NCBI GenBank assembly: GCA_025331565.1
Contig: JAFREQ010000035.1
Location: 5,270,001-5,334,000 of the forward strand
DNA from: Holacanthus passer
Taxonomy: Eukaryota > Chordata > Actinopteri > Pomacanthidae
Length of the DNA stretch: 64,000 nt
Reading direction: 5' to 3'
The notes beneath the pieces were generated by a model. It was given only the letters and a program-made list of their open reading frames with translations. It did not search any database and was not told the DNA's origin. Positions within the stretch are counted from its first letter, which is position 1, and each line of letters starts with the position of its first letter. Below are positions 25,939-43,544 of the stretch, one piece after another. A program made the translations under genes and the position numbers.

Positions 25939-26674
25939 TTGTATTTCAGAATGTTTCCCACAATTCATTGTGAATGACAGTAACAGGCCATATTCCTGCA
26001 AATATGGCATCAGCACAACACAATAAGAGACAAAAGATGAAGAGAAAATGTGTGAACATTGTTGTAAAAATGTCTCATGCACCTTTATCAGATGAGGTGA
26101 GATTCATGCCATCAGGGGCGACTCAAAAGGTTAAATACTGCAGCACTGATATCAGTAGCAATAACAGCCTTCTGGATAATTTGGAAACATTTATCTGAGA
26201 TCTATAAAAATACAAAAGATATACCCTGAGTGCAGAATCTGAATCTGACAAAAGTGAAGTTTGCGCTTTAGGTTGTTTCAGTGCAGGTGCTGAATCAGAG
26301 ACATTTCTCAAAACTTTTTTTTTTCCATCTACATTTTGTTCTGGCAGAAATTCCCCCCTGATGCAGGAGCTTTAACTCATCCAAACTGAAATGTTCTTTA
26401 AAAAAAATTACATCTTAGCGTAGGCCACCATGATTTGCACTACTGACAGTATGCTGTATGCTTTTTCAAATATGAAAAGTCTCTTAAATTCAGCAGTAAT
26501 TGAATCATAGTCGTGCCATAATGCTTTATAAGTAGATATGCATGCTGTAGATTTGTAAATGGTATAATTAGTTTCTGTGCCCTGTGGCACGTTGGAGCCA
26601 CTGAAATGATTTAAAGAATGTGACATTTTTCCTCTTATTTGCTTGCCAAACTTGCGTAAAATATATTTTGGATG
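25939..26674. repeat. Interspersed repeat, copy A (about 0.74 kb)
   Basis: Matches 29883-30623 almost base for base after the first 80 bases (by eye about a dozen differences in some 650 bases). Both copies carry short open frames on the - strand (for example 26408-26626, beginning MSHSLNHFSGSNVPQG) and on the + strand (a frame starting KRQKMKRKCVNIVV). The - strand peptide differs at four of 72 residues between copies, which argues against protein-level constraint. No terminal repeats were recognised. Possibly a fragment of a mobile element; family unknown. Confidence 0.85.
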
Positions 26675-29600
26675 GCTTTTGACCAGGAGAGGATTTTCAC
26701 GGTGTTTTGGAGCTCTTCGGGGCTTCCTGTGTGAAAAAAAATGTACAGTTTCTGTTACCTAACATTTCTGTCAGCTGCTGTGAAATCTTTCACATTCACA
26801 TCCTGCTTTTGGTTCTCACACACCAACATTAATCTTATTATGCTTGTTAAAATAAAACCTCTGAAAACAAACACACTCATTGAGCAATTTTTGATCTCTT
26901 GTACACCCTGTTTCATTGTCAGGTAATCACAGCTCTCCCCACCTAACAACCTTAATCCCCATCCCTCTAGCGTCACATGCCTGGCGGGCCTCTCTCTGCC
27001 CGCTTCCATGCCATAGTGATAACGAGGTGTCAGAGCCTGGAGTCTTGTAGACCGTCACTCAGGATGAGACGCCACTCCAAGTGGCAGCGTTTGCGAGAAG
27101 GTGGTGTCAGATTCCTGGTCTCCAACGCCAACAAGCTCTATTGACAATCCAGCCATGAGGTAGCTCTGTGCCCTCTGAACCCTCCCACTTCCTTTTTCTG
27201 ACACGGGCATGCCGACGCCCTTATCAAGGCCACGGCAACAGTACAAATGGAAAAAAATACATGTCACATCATCACCTAGCTTGTGCTGTTAACAGTCGGA
27301 AGCAGATAACAATAATGGAATAACACTGTGGAACTTTCGAACTTAATGGGATTCTCACTCAGCGCACAGATTTACATAGGCCAAGTGTGCAGGGCAGAGA
27401 TATCGACCGGCAGTGAACAAATTGATTTCCCAGTGCGGAGCTTATTTAAAACCAGAATAAAGTTTGATCATGTAGAATATATATCTAAAACCAGCAATCT
27501 GTAGTGACCTCTTTGTTCATAATGTTGTTGTTTTAGTTTGGAGATGTCACAAAATTTATTGGTGGAAGGAGGGCTGAATCTTGTATTTCATTTCATTACA
27601 AAGCCAAGACCTGCTAATTGATATTTTCTTTTGAATACTGCAATACATTCCCTTTAATATCTTAAAAAGCAAACAATAAAAGTGATCATGAAAAAATAGC
27701 TGCAAGTGCAGAATGTGGGAACTGCTGTAGGCCAGTGAAAAATTTAATAAAATGTCTAATTAGTAATAAGTATAAAATCTGTGTATATTCTCAAAATTGA
27801 CAATCGGAAAATCCTACAACTCAACTTTGGTGAGGAAAGGAGAGCTACACAGACAGAAATAATTTCCTGGATTTGGCCAAAGGTGTCTTTATTATCCACG
27901 GTGCACACATTTGCTTTTTTATTTTATTTTAAAAAGAACAAGGAGTTTCAGAAAATTTGGTCCCACATCACTGCTTTTCTGGATTCCATGTCAATTCAAA
28001 TGAATGCTCTCACTTCATCAGGCAACTCTCAGAGGATCAGTCTACAGTAGCTACATTTCCCCCCCGAATTAATGTAATTGCTGTTCTTTTGATTTTCTGT
28101 CCATTTTGTCAGCTTGGAACATAGTTCACGATATTCACTATGTGCTTTTTCTGGTACATTGTGTTCTGTTGTACTGACTTTATTTGACATAAAACCGAAG
28201 CATACGCCTCCACCAACTGTTTGAACATTTAACAGAGCTTCAATGAAAATGCTAAAGAGACAAATGTTGCATTACTTCTCCAAAATAATATTATATACAT
28301 ATAATTCTGGCTATTTTTCTAACTGCAAAAATAAAATAGGTACTTTTTTTTTTATTGAATGCATAAACAAAAAATGATTGGTAGTTGTCCAAACATTAGA
28401 TCATATTTGATTTCACACCCAAACATCTGCCACTGAAACACTTGAAACCTTGGTTAAAATCTCTGTACTAAGAGTATTTGATCATCACAAATGTGAACCA
28501 GCATTGTATGCAATTATGATTTTTATTACATTTATTATTTGGATTATTATTTCTTCAAAGGCAGAGAAATGTATGAAAGAACAAGCTGATTCTTAATGAC
28601 AAATATTTTACTGCTGACAAAGTGAACCGCATTTGAAGATCATTTTGAATTTCCTTTACGTTTACATGGACTGGATCCAGGTCAATGACACATTTGAACA
28701 TGTTTAAGACAGTGTGACAGAGAGTGTAAGACAGATTTGGTCAGGGGACTGTTTTGATTGCTGTTTTATAACCACAAGGGGGAGACTTTATATTACAGTA
28801 AAAATCATCACACAACAAACTAAAATAGGGTTACAGGGCTTCTATGCCTGCTGATGTCTTGAGAACATCATCTTGTCATGTAATTTGAAGAAGTCTTGTA
28901 GTTAACCATGCATTAAAAAAGATGAGAAGGCACTACTGGCATGCACATAGCATATATGAAATAGTATTATAACCAACTTACTTCTATGGTGACGACCCTC
29001 TGGTGACAAGTACAGACTTATTTGGACATGAATGAAAAAAAGTTGATAAAATGTTCTAATATAAACAATTGATTTAAGTGAATTATGTATATCTCTTATC
29101 AGCAGGGGTTTAGTTCCAGCGTACCAAGGGTGTAATATCTCTTTTCTGACTCTCATTGCAATCTCATTGTAAAGTAGAGACTGTGTATCATGGTTGCCAA
29201 TTAACTGTAATTTGATCATTGTATCTTACAGTAAACAACATTAATGTGATTGTATGGCGTTTGCTGTCTTATTGAATGTGTATATATTTATATTACAGTA
29301 ATTTTTAAATCAACCATGAGCCTTATACATTCCTAATCTCCTCAGTGAAATGACTCATCTCATTGTGTTTCATTTATAAAGACGTCAGTCCAGAAAATGG
29401 AACACATCTAAAAGGTAAAGATAGTTCAAAGTGTCATTGTCATGCTCATGTTAACTTGCTTTGTGGCGTTGGGGCAGAAAATAGTTGTGAACTCTCATTG
29501 CTTCTCCAATTCCTCCAACCCTCTGAGTATTGTATATGTACCTTGTCATATTTAAGTACCCACCAGGTGCAGTTCACAAGGCAGACTGCACATTGCAGAT

Positions 29601-29882
29601 GAAATACTGGCCATAAAGCTAGATTTTGATTCAGGACCCCTCCACAAAACAGTGTCTCAAGATGAGGTAATAGTATGACCAGCCTTAAGGCCTCTATCAC
29701 TTCCTCTGATTATATGCTTTAGTGGTGCATATCAGTCAATACAGATCAAATGATACACAGCCAGTCGGGGGTGTTTGAGGGTCTGGGGCCACAAATCATA
29801 ATAATCCAGCCCTGATTGGTCATTTTCAATTAGATTTTGACATTTTGATTGTTTGGACCACTGAATCAAACCATGGCTTTTC
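26675..29882. other. Intergenic sequence between the two repeat copies
   Basis: AT-rich, with no supported exon. An AATAAA at 26851-26856 is a possible but remote bmp10 poly(A) signal. The open frames (such as 27781-28050) have no recognisable protein similarity. Confidence 0.55.
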
Positions 29883-30623
29883 TTGTATTTGAGAATGCTT
29901 TCCACAATTCATTGTAAATAACAGTAACAGATCATATCTTTGCAAATATGGCATCAGCACCATGCAACACAATAAGAGACAAAAGATGAAGAGAAAATGT
30001 GTGAACATTGTTGTAAAAATGTCTCATGCACCTTTATCAGATGAGGTGAGATTCATGCCATCAGGGGCGACTCAAAAGGTTAAATACTGCAGCACTGATA
30101 TCAGTAGCAATAACAGCCTTCTGGATAATTTGGAAACATTTATCTGAGATCTATAAAAATACAAAAGATATACCCTGAATGCAGAATCTGAATCTGACAA
30201 AAGTGAAGTTTGCGCTTTAGGTTGTTTCAGTGCAGGTGCTGAATCAGAGACGTTTCTCAAAACTTTTTTTTTCCATCTACATTTTGTTCTGGCAGAAATT
30301 CCCCCCTGATGCAGGAGCTTTAACTCATCCAAACCGAAATGTTCTTTCAAAAAAAATTACATCTTAGTGTAGGCCACCATGATTTGCACTACTGACAGTA
30401 TGCTGTATGCTTTTTCAAATATGAAAAGTCTCTTAAATTCAGCAGTAATTGAATCATAGTCGTGCCATAATGCTTTAGAAGTAGATACGCATGCTGCAGA
30501 TTTGTAAATGGTATAATTAGTTTCTGTGCCCTGTGGCACGTTGGAGCCACTGAAATGATTTAAAGAATGTGACATTTTTCCTCTTATTTGCTTGCCAAAC
30601 TTGCATAAAATATATTTTGGATG
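29883..30623. repeat. Interspersed repeat, copy B (about 0.74 kb)
   Basis: Direct-orientation partner of 25939-26674. It has a 5-base insertion near 29961 and a few substitutions. The offset between copies is a constant 3949 bases for the rest of the match. Confidence 0.85.
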
Positions 30624-30635
30624 ATTTTTTGATTT

Positions 30636-30742
30636 CTCAAAACTTCTTTTTTTTTCCCCATCTACATTTTGCTCTGGCAGAAATTCCCCCCTGATGCAGG
30701 AGCTTGCAGCACTGATATCAGTTGCAATAACAGCGTTCTGGT
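30636..30742. repeat. Third, rearranged fragment of the same repeat
   Basis: Immediately after copy B. A stretch like 'tctcaaaactt...ccatctacattttg.tctggcagaaattcccccctgatgcaggagctt' (an internal part of copies A and B) is followed directly by 'gcagcactgatatcagt.gcaataacagc.ttctgg', which in A and B lies upstream of it. The order of the two blocks is therefore swapped relative to the full copies. Confidence 0.8.
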
Positions 30743-31049
30743 GGAAAAATGCATCTATCTATATCCACAGATCAATTGACACACAGCAGGCTTCAGTACA
30801 GATTGGCCATTTTATTGGAATTTAGCCATTGTGATTGTTTGACCTACTTGACCCTGAATCATTGTATTTATAGGGAAAAACACATTTATCAGGAATACAG
30901 GAGCATGTGGTGCATTGATCCCTCAAATCAGCACACAGGGAGTCAAATAGTCAAAATAAACGCACTGATTCATATATAAAAATGGTATCACTCCCTTTAA
31001 AATGCATTCATGAGGTAATGTATTGGCTCGCAAACAGTGGGTGTTTTGA

Positions 31050-31432
31050 TCCATGAACACACAAACAGCAGCGCCACGCCTGTCACAGTTCACGCGTGCA
31101 CCAGTGGGAGCGTGGTGGGTGGAATTTTTTGTTTATTTTCGTGGCCAGCTAACGTTAAGCTGCTGTTAGCGTATGCTATTTTTTACAGTTTTAGTGCTAT
31201 ATAAAAGATAGACGAGTGTCCTTTTAGCTAATGCGATATTGTGACATTTCTTGAGGTAGCGGATTTATGCAAGGAGAAGGTTAGCGAGCTAACGTTAGCG
31301 TTAAGTTGATGAAGGTCTTTTAGCGTTAGCTGTTAGCAAGCTAGCCAAAATATCATTGCAGCTAGGGAGCTAAAGCCACTCGCTTATCACCTTCTACCAT
31401 CGGGATTGGCGCTACTGTTCAGAGGAATCACT
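31050..31432 (+). promoter_or_regulatory. smad4: smad4 promoter and non-coding first exon (approximate)
   Basis: A splice donor CT|GTAAGT ends a likely non-coding exon at 31432. The next exon, with the start codon, begins at 32325. Upstream are a TATA-like 'tatataaaag' at 31198-31207 and a dense set of TTAGC/GCTAACG words, including TAACGTTA at 31150 and 31290. The transcription start is not fixed by sequence alone, so the boundaries are approximate. Confidence 0.55.
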
Positions 31433-32324
31433 GTAAGTCCGCAAATCAGTTTGTGTTTGATTCAGGAAAGGAATGTTTTCCGAACTAGCGTTGGCTAACT
31501 AACGCTAACGGTATTTACGGTAACTCCAGTGATGGCTAATGTTAACAGAAGCGTTCAACGTTAGCTGGGCAATGTTAGCTAATATGATGCTCTTTTACAC
31601 TAATTGTTTTATTAAACATTTGTGTTAGTTTGAATAGTCGTAATTAGTCGTACGTAATAACTGAGCAGTGTAATTTCAGTCTGGTTGGGTCGCACACACT
31701 GAAGCATTGTTAGGTTAGGAAGGATACCTGTGTTCATTAGCTGTGGTAGCTCATCAGGCTAACGTCAGCTACGTTTGCTGTGAAAATGCTCCTATAAACC
31801 TAACGTTAATCTAATGCTCATTTAACCCAAATGCTAATATAATAAGACCACTCTGGGATGAAGAATGTGTTGGTTTGCATTTCAGACAAGATATAAGCTA
31901 ATGGCCATGTTTGCAGATGACAATCAATGAGAGTTACTGAATGCATGAATGTGAGATTTAATGCAGTGATTGTCAATTTGTTGTGAACACATGTCACATT
32001 AAGATAGGAGTGTTTACAGACTTTTAAATGGAAGATACCCAGACAACCTAAAATATCTGTCCAGAGGTTTTGAAAGTTGCCAAAAACCCCTTTCTCTAAC
32101 TGTGATGAGTGGCTGAAGTGTTATTTTACTATCATCTTTTGAAAGGAAAGGTACATTAGATTGACTTCAGAAAGGTTGAACGTGATTAATCTATTCTCTT
32201 CCTACATTTGACTTTAAGCCAGGGCCATAAAAAGATTGTACATATAGTTCTACTCTATGTAATTTGATGTGAAATTTTGGTTATTGGAACCCTCTGTCAT
32301 AATACACTGCTCTTTTTGTTGTAG
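31433..32324 (+). other. smad4 intron 1 (5' UTR intron) with palindromic word cluster
   Basis: Bounded by donor gtaagt and acceptor 'tttttgttgtag'. The first 400 bases continue the TAACGTTA/GCTAAC word cluster of the promoter (for example near 31485-31515, 31530-31580 and 31758-31810). Confidence 0.65.
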
Positions 32325-32440
32325 GTTGCAAAGCTTGGGCAGCATTGAATCAACAGTGTTTTCACCTAGACGTGTGTACTGGTAAAGGCACAGAGGATAC
32401 AACTGGAAAGACTCCCCAAGGTTGAAACCTAAGGAGCAAG

Positions 32441-36694
<4,254 letters not shown>

Positions 36695-38610
36695 GCTAAA
36701 AGACACGAAAAAAATCAGACTGTACTTTTAACAGACCACTTTACCTATAGGCCTGGAGTGCCGATGGAGGACTGCGACAACAGGGATGCTGAGTAGGTTG
36801 TAGGAACAAGGACATAAATGCCTGCAGTATACTCCAGACACACTGCTTTCAGATCCAGTGCTGTGAACTGTAAGTTCAGTGACTTCCAACAACAGCTGGA
36901 GGAACATGTGAGTCACACTGGGAGGAGTCGTAGTACGTAACATGCTGCCAAGAGGATGCGCATGAAAAAGGATTCTGCAGCATTCTGACATTGTTCACCA
37001 ATTGGAACTGCATAACAGCATGAAGTGAACAAGGCTGTGTGTCTCTCAAATCTCCAGTAAAACTCAAAGGGATTGAGAGATAGAAAAATCAGTTATTTAA
37101 TTAGCGTACAAAACAAATGCATCACCACAACCTCATCATGCTCAGCTGTCATCTTTTCATGTGAATATTTCCATATTTAAGACTTTACCTGACTGACAAA
37201 ATTCCTTTTTTTGGACTTTTTAGTAATAGGGCAAACTATTTGGCTTAAAAACAGTTAAGCTGAGCACAATGTGGCGCCTTGTATTGGATGTTATTTACCC
37301 TGTCTGAACACACTAAATGTGATTCTAGGTGGAGTATACTGCCTGGCCAGTCCTCCTTCATTGGCTCTCCAGTGCTTATGTAAGTGAGTTGTACCCCCCT
37401 CACAGATCACGACATTTATGTATAATCATGTTATTCATTACTCATGTTTTTGTAAGATGTAGTCTTAAATATTTTTCAATGCTGACAGTCCTTGTTGACG
37501 TTCTCTGATTTATATTCCCCTTTTGAATAGTTGTTTTTAAATGAGGTAAAGAGCATTTGAAAAGCCCATTTTAGCCGACCTCAGCTTCTTTCAACACCGT
37601 AAAAACTGTTCCATCATTTTGCCACCAGTCAAGGCTGATGTTTTCTACTGAAGTTTTTTCAAACCCAAAATGTCATTGAAATTTGACAATATTTTCAAAA
37701 GAAAAGGTTATTATACCACATCTCCGAAAGTTTATTTGTAATTGTCGTTCTTTTGATTAGATGCCCACATAGTGTCCATTAGCACTTTATTAATTTGCTT
37801 AAGTATTTTGTTTCATAGTATGTGTGGTTACTTGTATCCATATGATCTTTTAGCATAGTTGAAAAGTTTTTCTTGCTAATGACCTTGGTGAGATCCATGA
37901 AAAAAAAGTGGTTTCCCAAAATCGATGTTTTCAGTATCAAACACAGCAGCTCTAAAAGGTGTTTTTGTCTCTATTTAGTCAAAACGTTCATGTTCATGAA
38001 ATTATTAATGGTTAAACCACCACCTTTCAGATCTACCATCATTGAAAATTTGATACTCGAAACATTAATTTTGGATGGAGCATCACTTTAAGAGGGCTCA
38101 CCGCCACCCATTTTAATTTGAGTATTACTTCGATGACACTTAACACAACGTATTCTAGACAACAGCTGAGTAAAGGAAGCAAGGAACGAACTGTGAGAGG
38201 AAGTTTAAGCCATATTGATGCCAAATATACCCTATGAAAAGTGAAAAGGTTATCAGACATTTCAGTGTTATTTCGCTTGTAAAAAAAACACAAACCTGGT
38301 TTCAATTATCAACTGAATTATGTTAGTTTTTGCTCAGTGCTGTTGATCAAAAGATATTTTGGTATTTGGAGCTCTGTTTACCTACAGCTGTTGCGGTATT
38401 TTATACTCTTTTGCTACCTTTACAGTGATGAACCACTCTGGTCATAATTGAAAATGGAAAAAAAAGACATGCTGTACAATTGAGGAAATGCAAGTTCATT
38501 CTCATCTTGATCTTTACAATTGTGTCATACATTCTGAATACATATGGAGTTTGAATGATTTTGGTGTTTATATGTATGAATATGGTTGAATAAAATTTAA
38601 CGGGCTAACA
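36695..38610 (+). other. smad4: smad4 3' UTR with poly(A) signal
   Basis: Continuous non-coding sequence after the stop. AATAAA lies at 38589-38594 ('tgaataaaattt'), consistent with a 3' UTR of about 1.9 kb ending near 38610. I see no other exon in the interval. Confidence 0.7.
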
Positions 38611-38679
38611 TGTAGTGTTGGACTTGTGGAATCGTCTTAATTTGGAGTCAAAAAAAAAAAAGAAGGGACGCTGACTTTC

Positions 38680-41600
38680 AACAAGAAAACGTTTATTACT
38701 GCAAAGACAAGTCACAAATTTTAAGAAAACAACACTAAGAAGCTAGCCTGAGCTGAGATCTGAAATATTCAGAAAACCAAACTACATGTGTCTTTAATAG
38801 TTTCTATATTCATCAATACGACACACTAAATGATAATGTCTTTATAAATATAAAAGTCCCCCAATTGTCCTCGGTTTTTTACGTAAAATACACAATACAA
38901 ATCACCCTACACGCATTGGTTTGCTTGCCAATTTGAGAAGAAAACTTAATGGCACACAAAAAGAAAAGTCACATGAAATTTGTGTGTATATATTATATCA
39001 GATACTATACATCATCCAAAAAAGAGGAAAAAAAAAAGAAATCACAAAAGCACTTTAGCCAACATATCTGATAAAATGTTCACCAAAAGAACAAATCAAA
39101 TAATTAGGACACAAATAAATATACCTTTTCAGTTTTTGATATATATACATACTTTTGTCTAGGGTGAATCAAAATAAAAACCTTCCCCAAATGCCACTGC
39201 CAAATGCTTGTGCTTGCATTAGAGCGTGCTACAGATGGCCACGACTCACTAGACTGTCAAATGGCACTTGAAAACATCCAAATACAAATCTCAAACGGGT
39301 CACAGCATTCAGAAAATATAGTTCGACGAAAAAGAAAAATCACGATCATGAGGAAACAAGTCAGAAGAGAGCATTTTTTACGTACAGTGACTCTCCTTGT
39401 TCATTAACCAGTTCTATACAATAAAAAGCCATCTGCAGATAATCTACCATGTGTAAACTACTAAGTATGAGTGTGTGTGTATGTGTGTGTGTGTGTGTGT
39501 CACATCCAGTAAATAATAAAAAAAAAAGTCCAGTCTGAGGACAGGTCTTAACGCTTCCTCAGCCCTGGTGTCTTCTCAGTGGCAGCACCTGTGCAATGAA
39601 ATGTCTGCTCTGATAGCCTCGATCTGTAGCCCACCAGAGACCCAATAGTCACCCAGGCCATCTGCTCTGGCCGGGGCGAAATTAAAGGCACTGGAGTCTG
39701 CTATGGGTCAGTGAAGCTGCCGTTTTGTCCAGGTGAAGAGGCATCGCTTTGCTTTCGCTCCTATGACAAGTTAAGGAATAGCTTATGTCTTTTTTTTTTT
39801 TTTTTTTTCTTTTAAACGTTTTCTGGTTGGAAACTGGCTCATTTGCAAACAGCTGTTACAAAAAACAATCTTTACTTCTCCATTTAAAAAGACACTGAGA
39901 AATAAAGTACAATTGTGTTGGCAGCATTAGCATCAGTCCAGTGTTCACCAGGCAGGCTTTGAGATGCAGAAAGCTAAAAAAAAAAAAAAAAAATTAAAAA
40001 AAAAATCACTGTCTGGCACGCAAGTTTAACGGAAAAAAAATAAAACGTTGGGGGGAAAAACAGAATTGACAAGAACAGTTTCTAGCAGCACATTGTAGGC
40101 GTGCAAGACCAGAAAGCACTTATGATCCTAAAGCACACAATTAAGATTTAAAGAAAACATTTCATAAGCCATTATCACTTCAGGCACAAAATAATACAAG
40201 TTTACATCTACAATGCTGTAGTTAATTTATATGACAAGGGAGCTGAGATTCATATGAAAAAAAAAAAAAAAAAAAAAAAAAGCCAAGGGCAAGAAAAGTG
40301 TCCTGCAAAACCTTCATTCCTAACTGGCACACACTACCCAATATGATTTCATTTTTAAAATCACAGGCAGAACCCCATCACTTTCCTTTTACAACTTCAC
40401 CCTCAGAGATTCAGTGAGTGTTGGAGTCAGTAAAGTGAGCTCTTGGGCAATGGGGTAGTTATTATGAATACACAGATTTATGTGCGGCTCTTGGGAAGAG
40501 TATAAGTGATAATCTAGAGCTTAAGTTTGTCTATCCATTCATTTTTTTATTGGACATTTTCATTACTTTCTCTGCGTTCTCCAGACTTGCCAGTCGACGG
40601 TTTAATACCAAGAGTCAGGGAGCAATCTATCATGCAAGTTCATTAAGGTCACAGACTGGTAAACAAAAATGCCTCGGGCCTTCCTACTACTTAAAGTTCA
40701 TTGACCTTTTCTTGCAGACTTTTCAAACTGTCCTTAAGCGCGACATAATAAGAAAAAGCAGGATTTGTGTGTACTCCATTCCAAGATGTGGTTAGTGAGA
40801 CATTTCAAGCCAGCAGGACGAGGGTAAGGCTACAATATGAGATGTGAATCATGGGTTTAAAAATCGATGAGTAATGCGTCTTTGGGGTTGCTAGAACTCA
40901 CTTTTCTGATTCCCCAAAGTGTCATGGAAATGATTTAACAAAACATCTGTGAGTCCACTGACCCACTAACCTAAATGAAGCGCAGCATTTGCACTTTCCC
41001 ACCTTCCTTTACTGCCAAGCAAGTTTCTTACACAGGCACAACCAGAAACAAATGGCAAAGATCCTGCGTACTTCTAGTATCTAAAGGAATTCTTTGACTA
41101 GTGATACAACCTAAAGGACTGTGAATACAGCAAACAGTGCCAACCTTTTTTTTTTTTTAACCTTAATCAACCTACATACATAACTTACAAAGAAAAAACA
41201 ACAACCAAAAAAGCCTTCTGGTCCTCCTGTACAGTAGGTCTGCTCTTTGTAGTGGTATAATTCATGATTCATTATCCGTACCCATCATAATCTGTTGTAA
41301 TGGGTCGGCATCTAATCCAAAACAAAAACAAAATAAATATCAATAAATAAACATTTCTGCTGAGAAATGGTGCAGACCATTTCCAGCATGAAAAAAAAAA
41401 AACAATAACAAAAAGTATTTTAGTAACCAAATGTTCCTATTTAGAGGATTAATCTCAATATTCTCCACGACATAGAAGGCTATAACAGTTCAAGTATAGT
41501 CTAATGAATCAGAAGTTAGTCCCCATGCCTTTCCCGTTTCACAGTCTATGAACTAATCACAGAGGAGCTACCGAAAGAAACAATCACATAGAAACAATCA

Positions 41601-43544
41601 GATCAACCACATAAAAAGCAACAAATATATGTAGTGTATCATCATTATATATACTATACATATATATATCTATATATCTCTTTGAATATCACAAAATATC
41701 TACTTTTGGTCCACTGTACAAAGATGATCTTTAAACAGGGAACAAAGGATGAAAGCATTTTATGGGCTAAAAACTGAAGTGAAAATGTATCAGAGGTGAG
41801 AGAAAAGCAATGCAGTTTTTCTCTATCGCGTTGAGATTTGTGCAGTACAGTGGTGTGTGTGCAATAAGGTTTGGTGACTGTGCTGCACGCGTCAAAGAGC
41901 TGGCACCACTGGTTTGAGGTAGGGTGACTGATGGATGTGTTTCAACGCACACACACGAGCACGCAGACACGCAGGCTTATATACACACATGTACACATGC
42001 ACATAAAAACACAGTGCAGACCTATGCATCTGCATTCACACACACATACATACATACATACATACACACACACACACTTCACCCGATAACAAAGGCTAAT
42101 GCAAGAATAGGCCTCAAGAGGGCAGAGTGAGGGCAGGAGCAAGGCTAAAGACCATGATTCAGATACATAATAAGCTTAGTAGAGCTGATCCAGAGAAAAC
42201 AACAGGTGTGTCTGTGCCTGCATCCCTTGGTCTCAACACTGATGAGCCGGCCCAAATCCAGCCACAAGTCACCAGAAAGCCAAACATCTGTGGCTGGGAC
42301 AATGCAGAGGGGCTGTGGGCTCTCTACAGCACACAGTCAGGACTACAAGGACAGCTGCATTTAAGGATAAGGCACTATGATAAAGCCGAGGTACATTAAA
42401 TCCCTGACATTCCTTCTGCTCTGCAACATGGCACTGTGGGACAGGAAACAGCTCTCGGGTGGCCCAAATGGCTCACTCTCAGCTTCCTCTTGTTGGTTTG
42501 GTTTTGGTCCTTTGTGAACTTAAGAAATTTCATTAAGACAGAAACTGCAAACAGAAAAAAAACAAAAAGAAAACAGGGGAACATGTCTGGTAAGTTGTTT
42601 TTTTTTAAGATTACAGCTTGTCACGTAAACAACACTACAGAGCATCTAAAATGAACAAAGGCAAGCGTTATGCACAAAGTGCATAGAAAAGCTAGCATTG
42701 AGGAAGTGGTTTTGTACAGCCGGTCTTCTCGATCTCGTTTCTATGTACACAAGTAGCAGCACAGATATTTCTTTAGGGTTTCCTTTTTCTGTGGCTGAAA
42801 TTATCAGTGGTTATCAGTTGGTGGCTACCGTATAATTTTCAAACAGAACAGACAAAACTGCCCCACGATCCTTTTTCAAATGCCATACATACATATAAAG
42901 TCATCCCTTTGTTTTAATCAGCTACATACAATACTCAAAATATTTTGTTCGGCCAAACGTTTCTCAGCAGTTGGAATGCATGTTGACATAAACCATACTA
43001 AAATTAGGAGGGATCAATTAAAACCGAACACAATGATAGCACCGTGAGTTTCGGGTAATACCAACTGAAATACAGCGAAACTATTTACAATCGGCGAAGG
43101 TCTTGAGTCAATCGATGACTTTGCTCCACTGGGACTAGTGACATGGATTTGAGCTCTGAGACATCAGTAGTGTGATGGAGTTTAATTCTCCTTCAAGATA
43201 AACCTGTCTGTGTAAACAGACAGAAGTCACGCCTAGGCAGGAAACATTTAACGGGTCAGATCAGTCATTCTCCTCCAGCTGCTGCATCGTGAGAGAGCAC
43301 AGACGTATGGGATGACTACACATCCAGAATCTAAGCAGTCAGACACTGACAGCACATCTCGGCCAGAGTATCATCATTTCAGCACTCCCCAACACAGATC
43401 GGGAGAGGAGAGTGTGTCCACACGAGTGCAGACAGAGACAATGCATGAAAAAGACGGAAACATCTAGACTTACAGAGAGAAAGATATGTGGAGAGTGAGA
43501 TAGCAAAAATAGGCCAGATAAGGTTTAGCCGTGTCCTCGGACCC
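38680..43544 (-). other. Probable long rfx3 3' UTR
   Basis: Runs from the rfx3 stop (43545) toward smad4. On the - strand the last AATAAA before smad4 is at 38692-38697 (TTTATT on the + strand), giving a candidate 3' UTR of about 4.85 kb. The interval holds A/T homopolymers (39789-39808, 39977-39993, 40258-40281) and CA/TG repeats (39471-39500, 41945-42080), and no supported exon. Earlier poly(A) sites are possible. Confidence 0.5.
41945..42080. repeat. Compound CA / CATA microsatellite
   Basis: Alternating CA-rich repeats, then (CATA)n, then (CA)n, within the presumed rfx3 3' UTR. Confidence 0.9.

Noticed and set aside
27781..28050. 89-codon + strand frame between the repeat copies
   Set aside because: AT-rich, no recognisable family and no splice context; consistent with chance.
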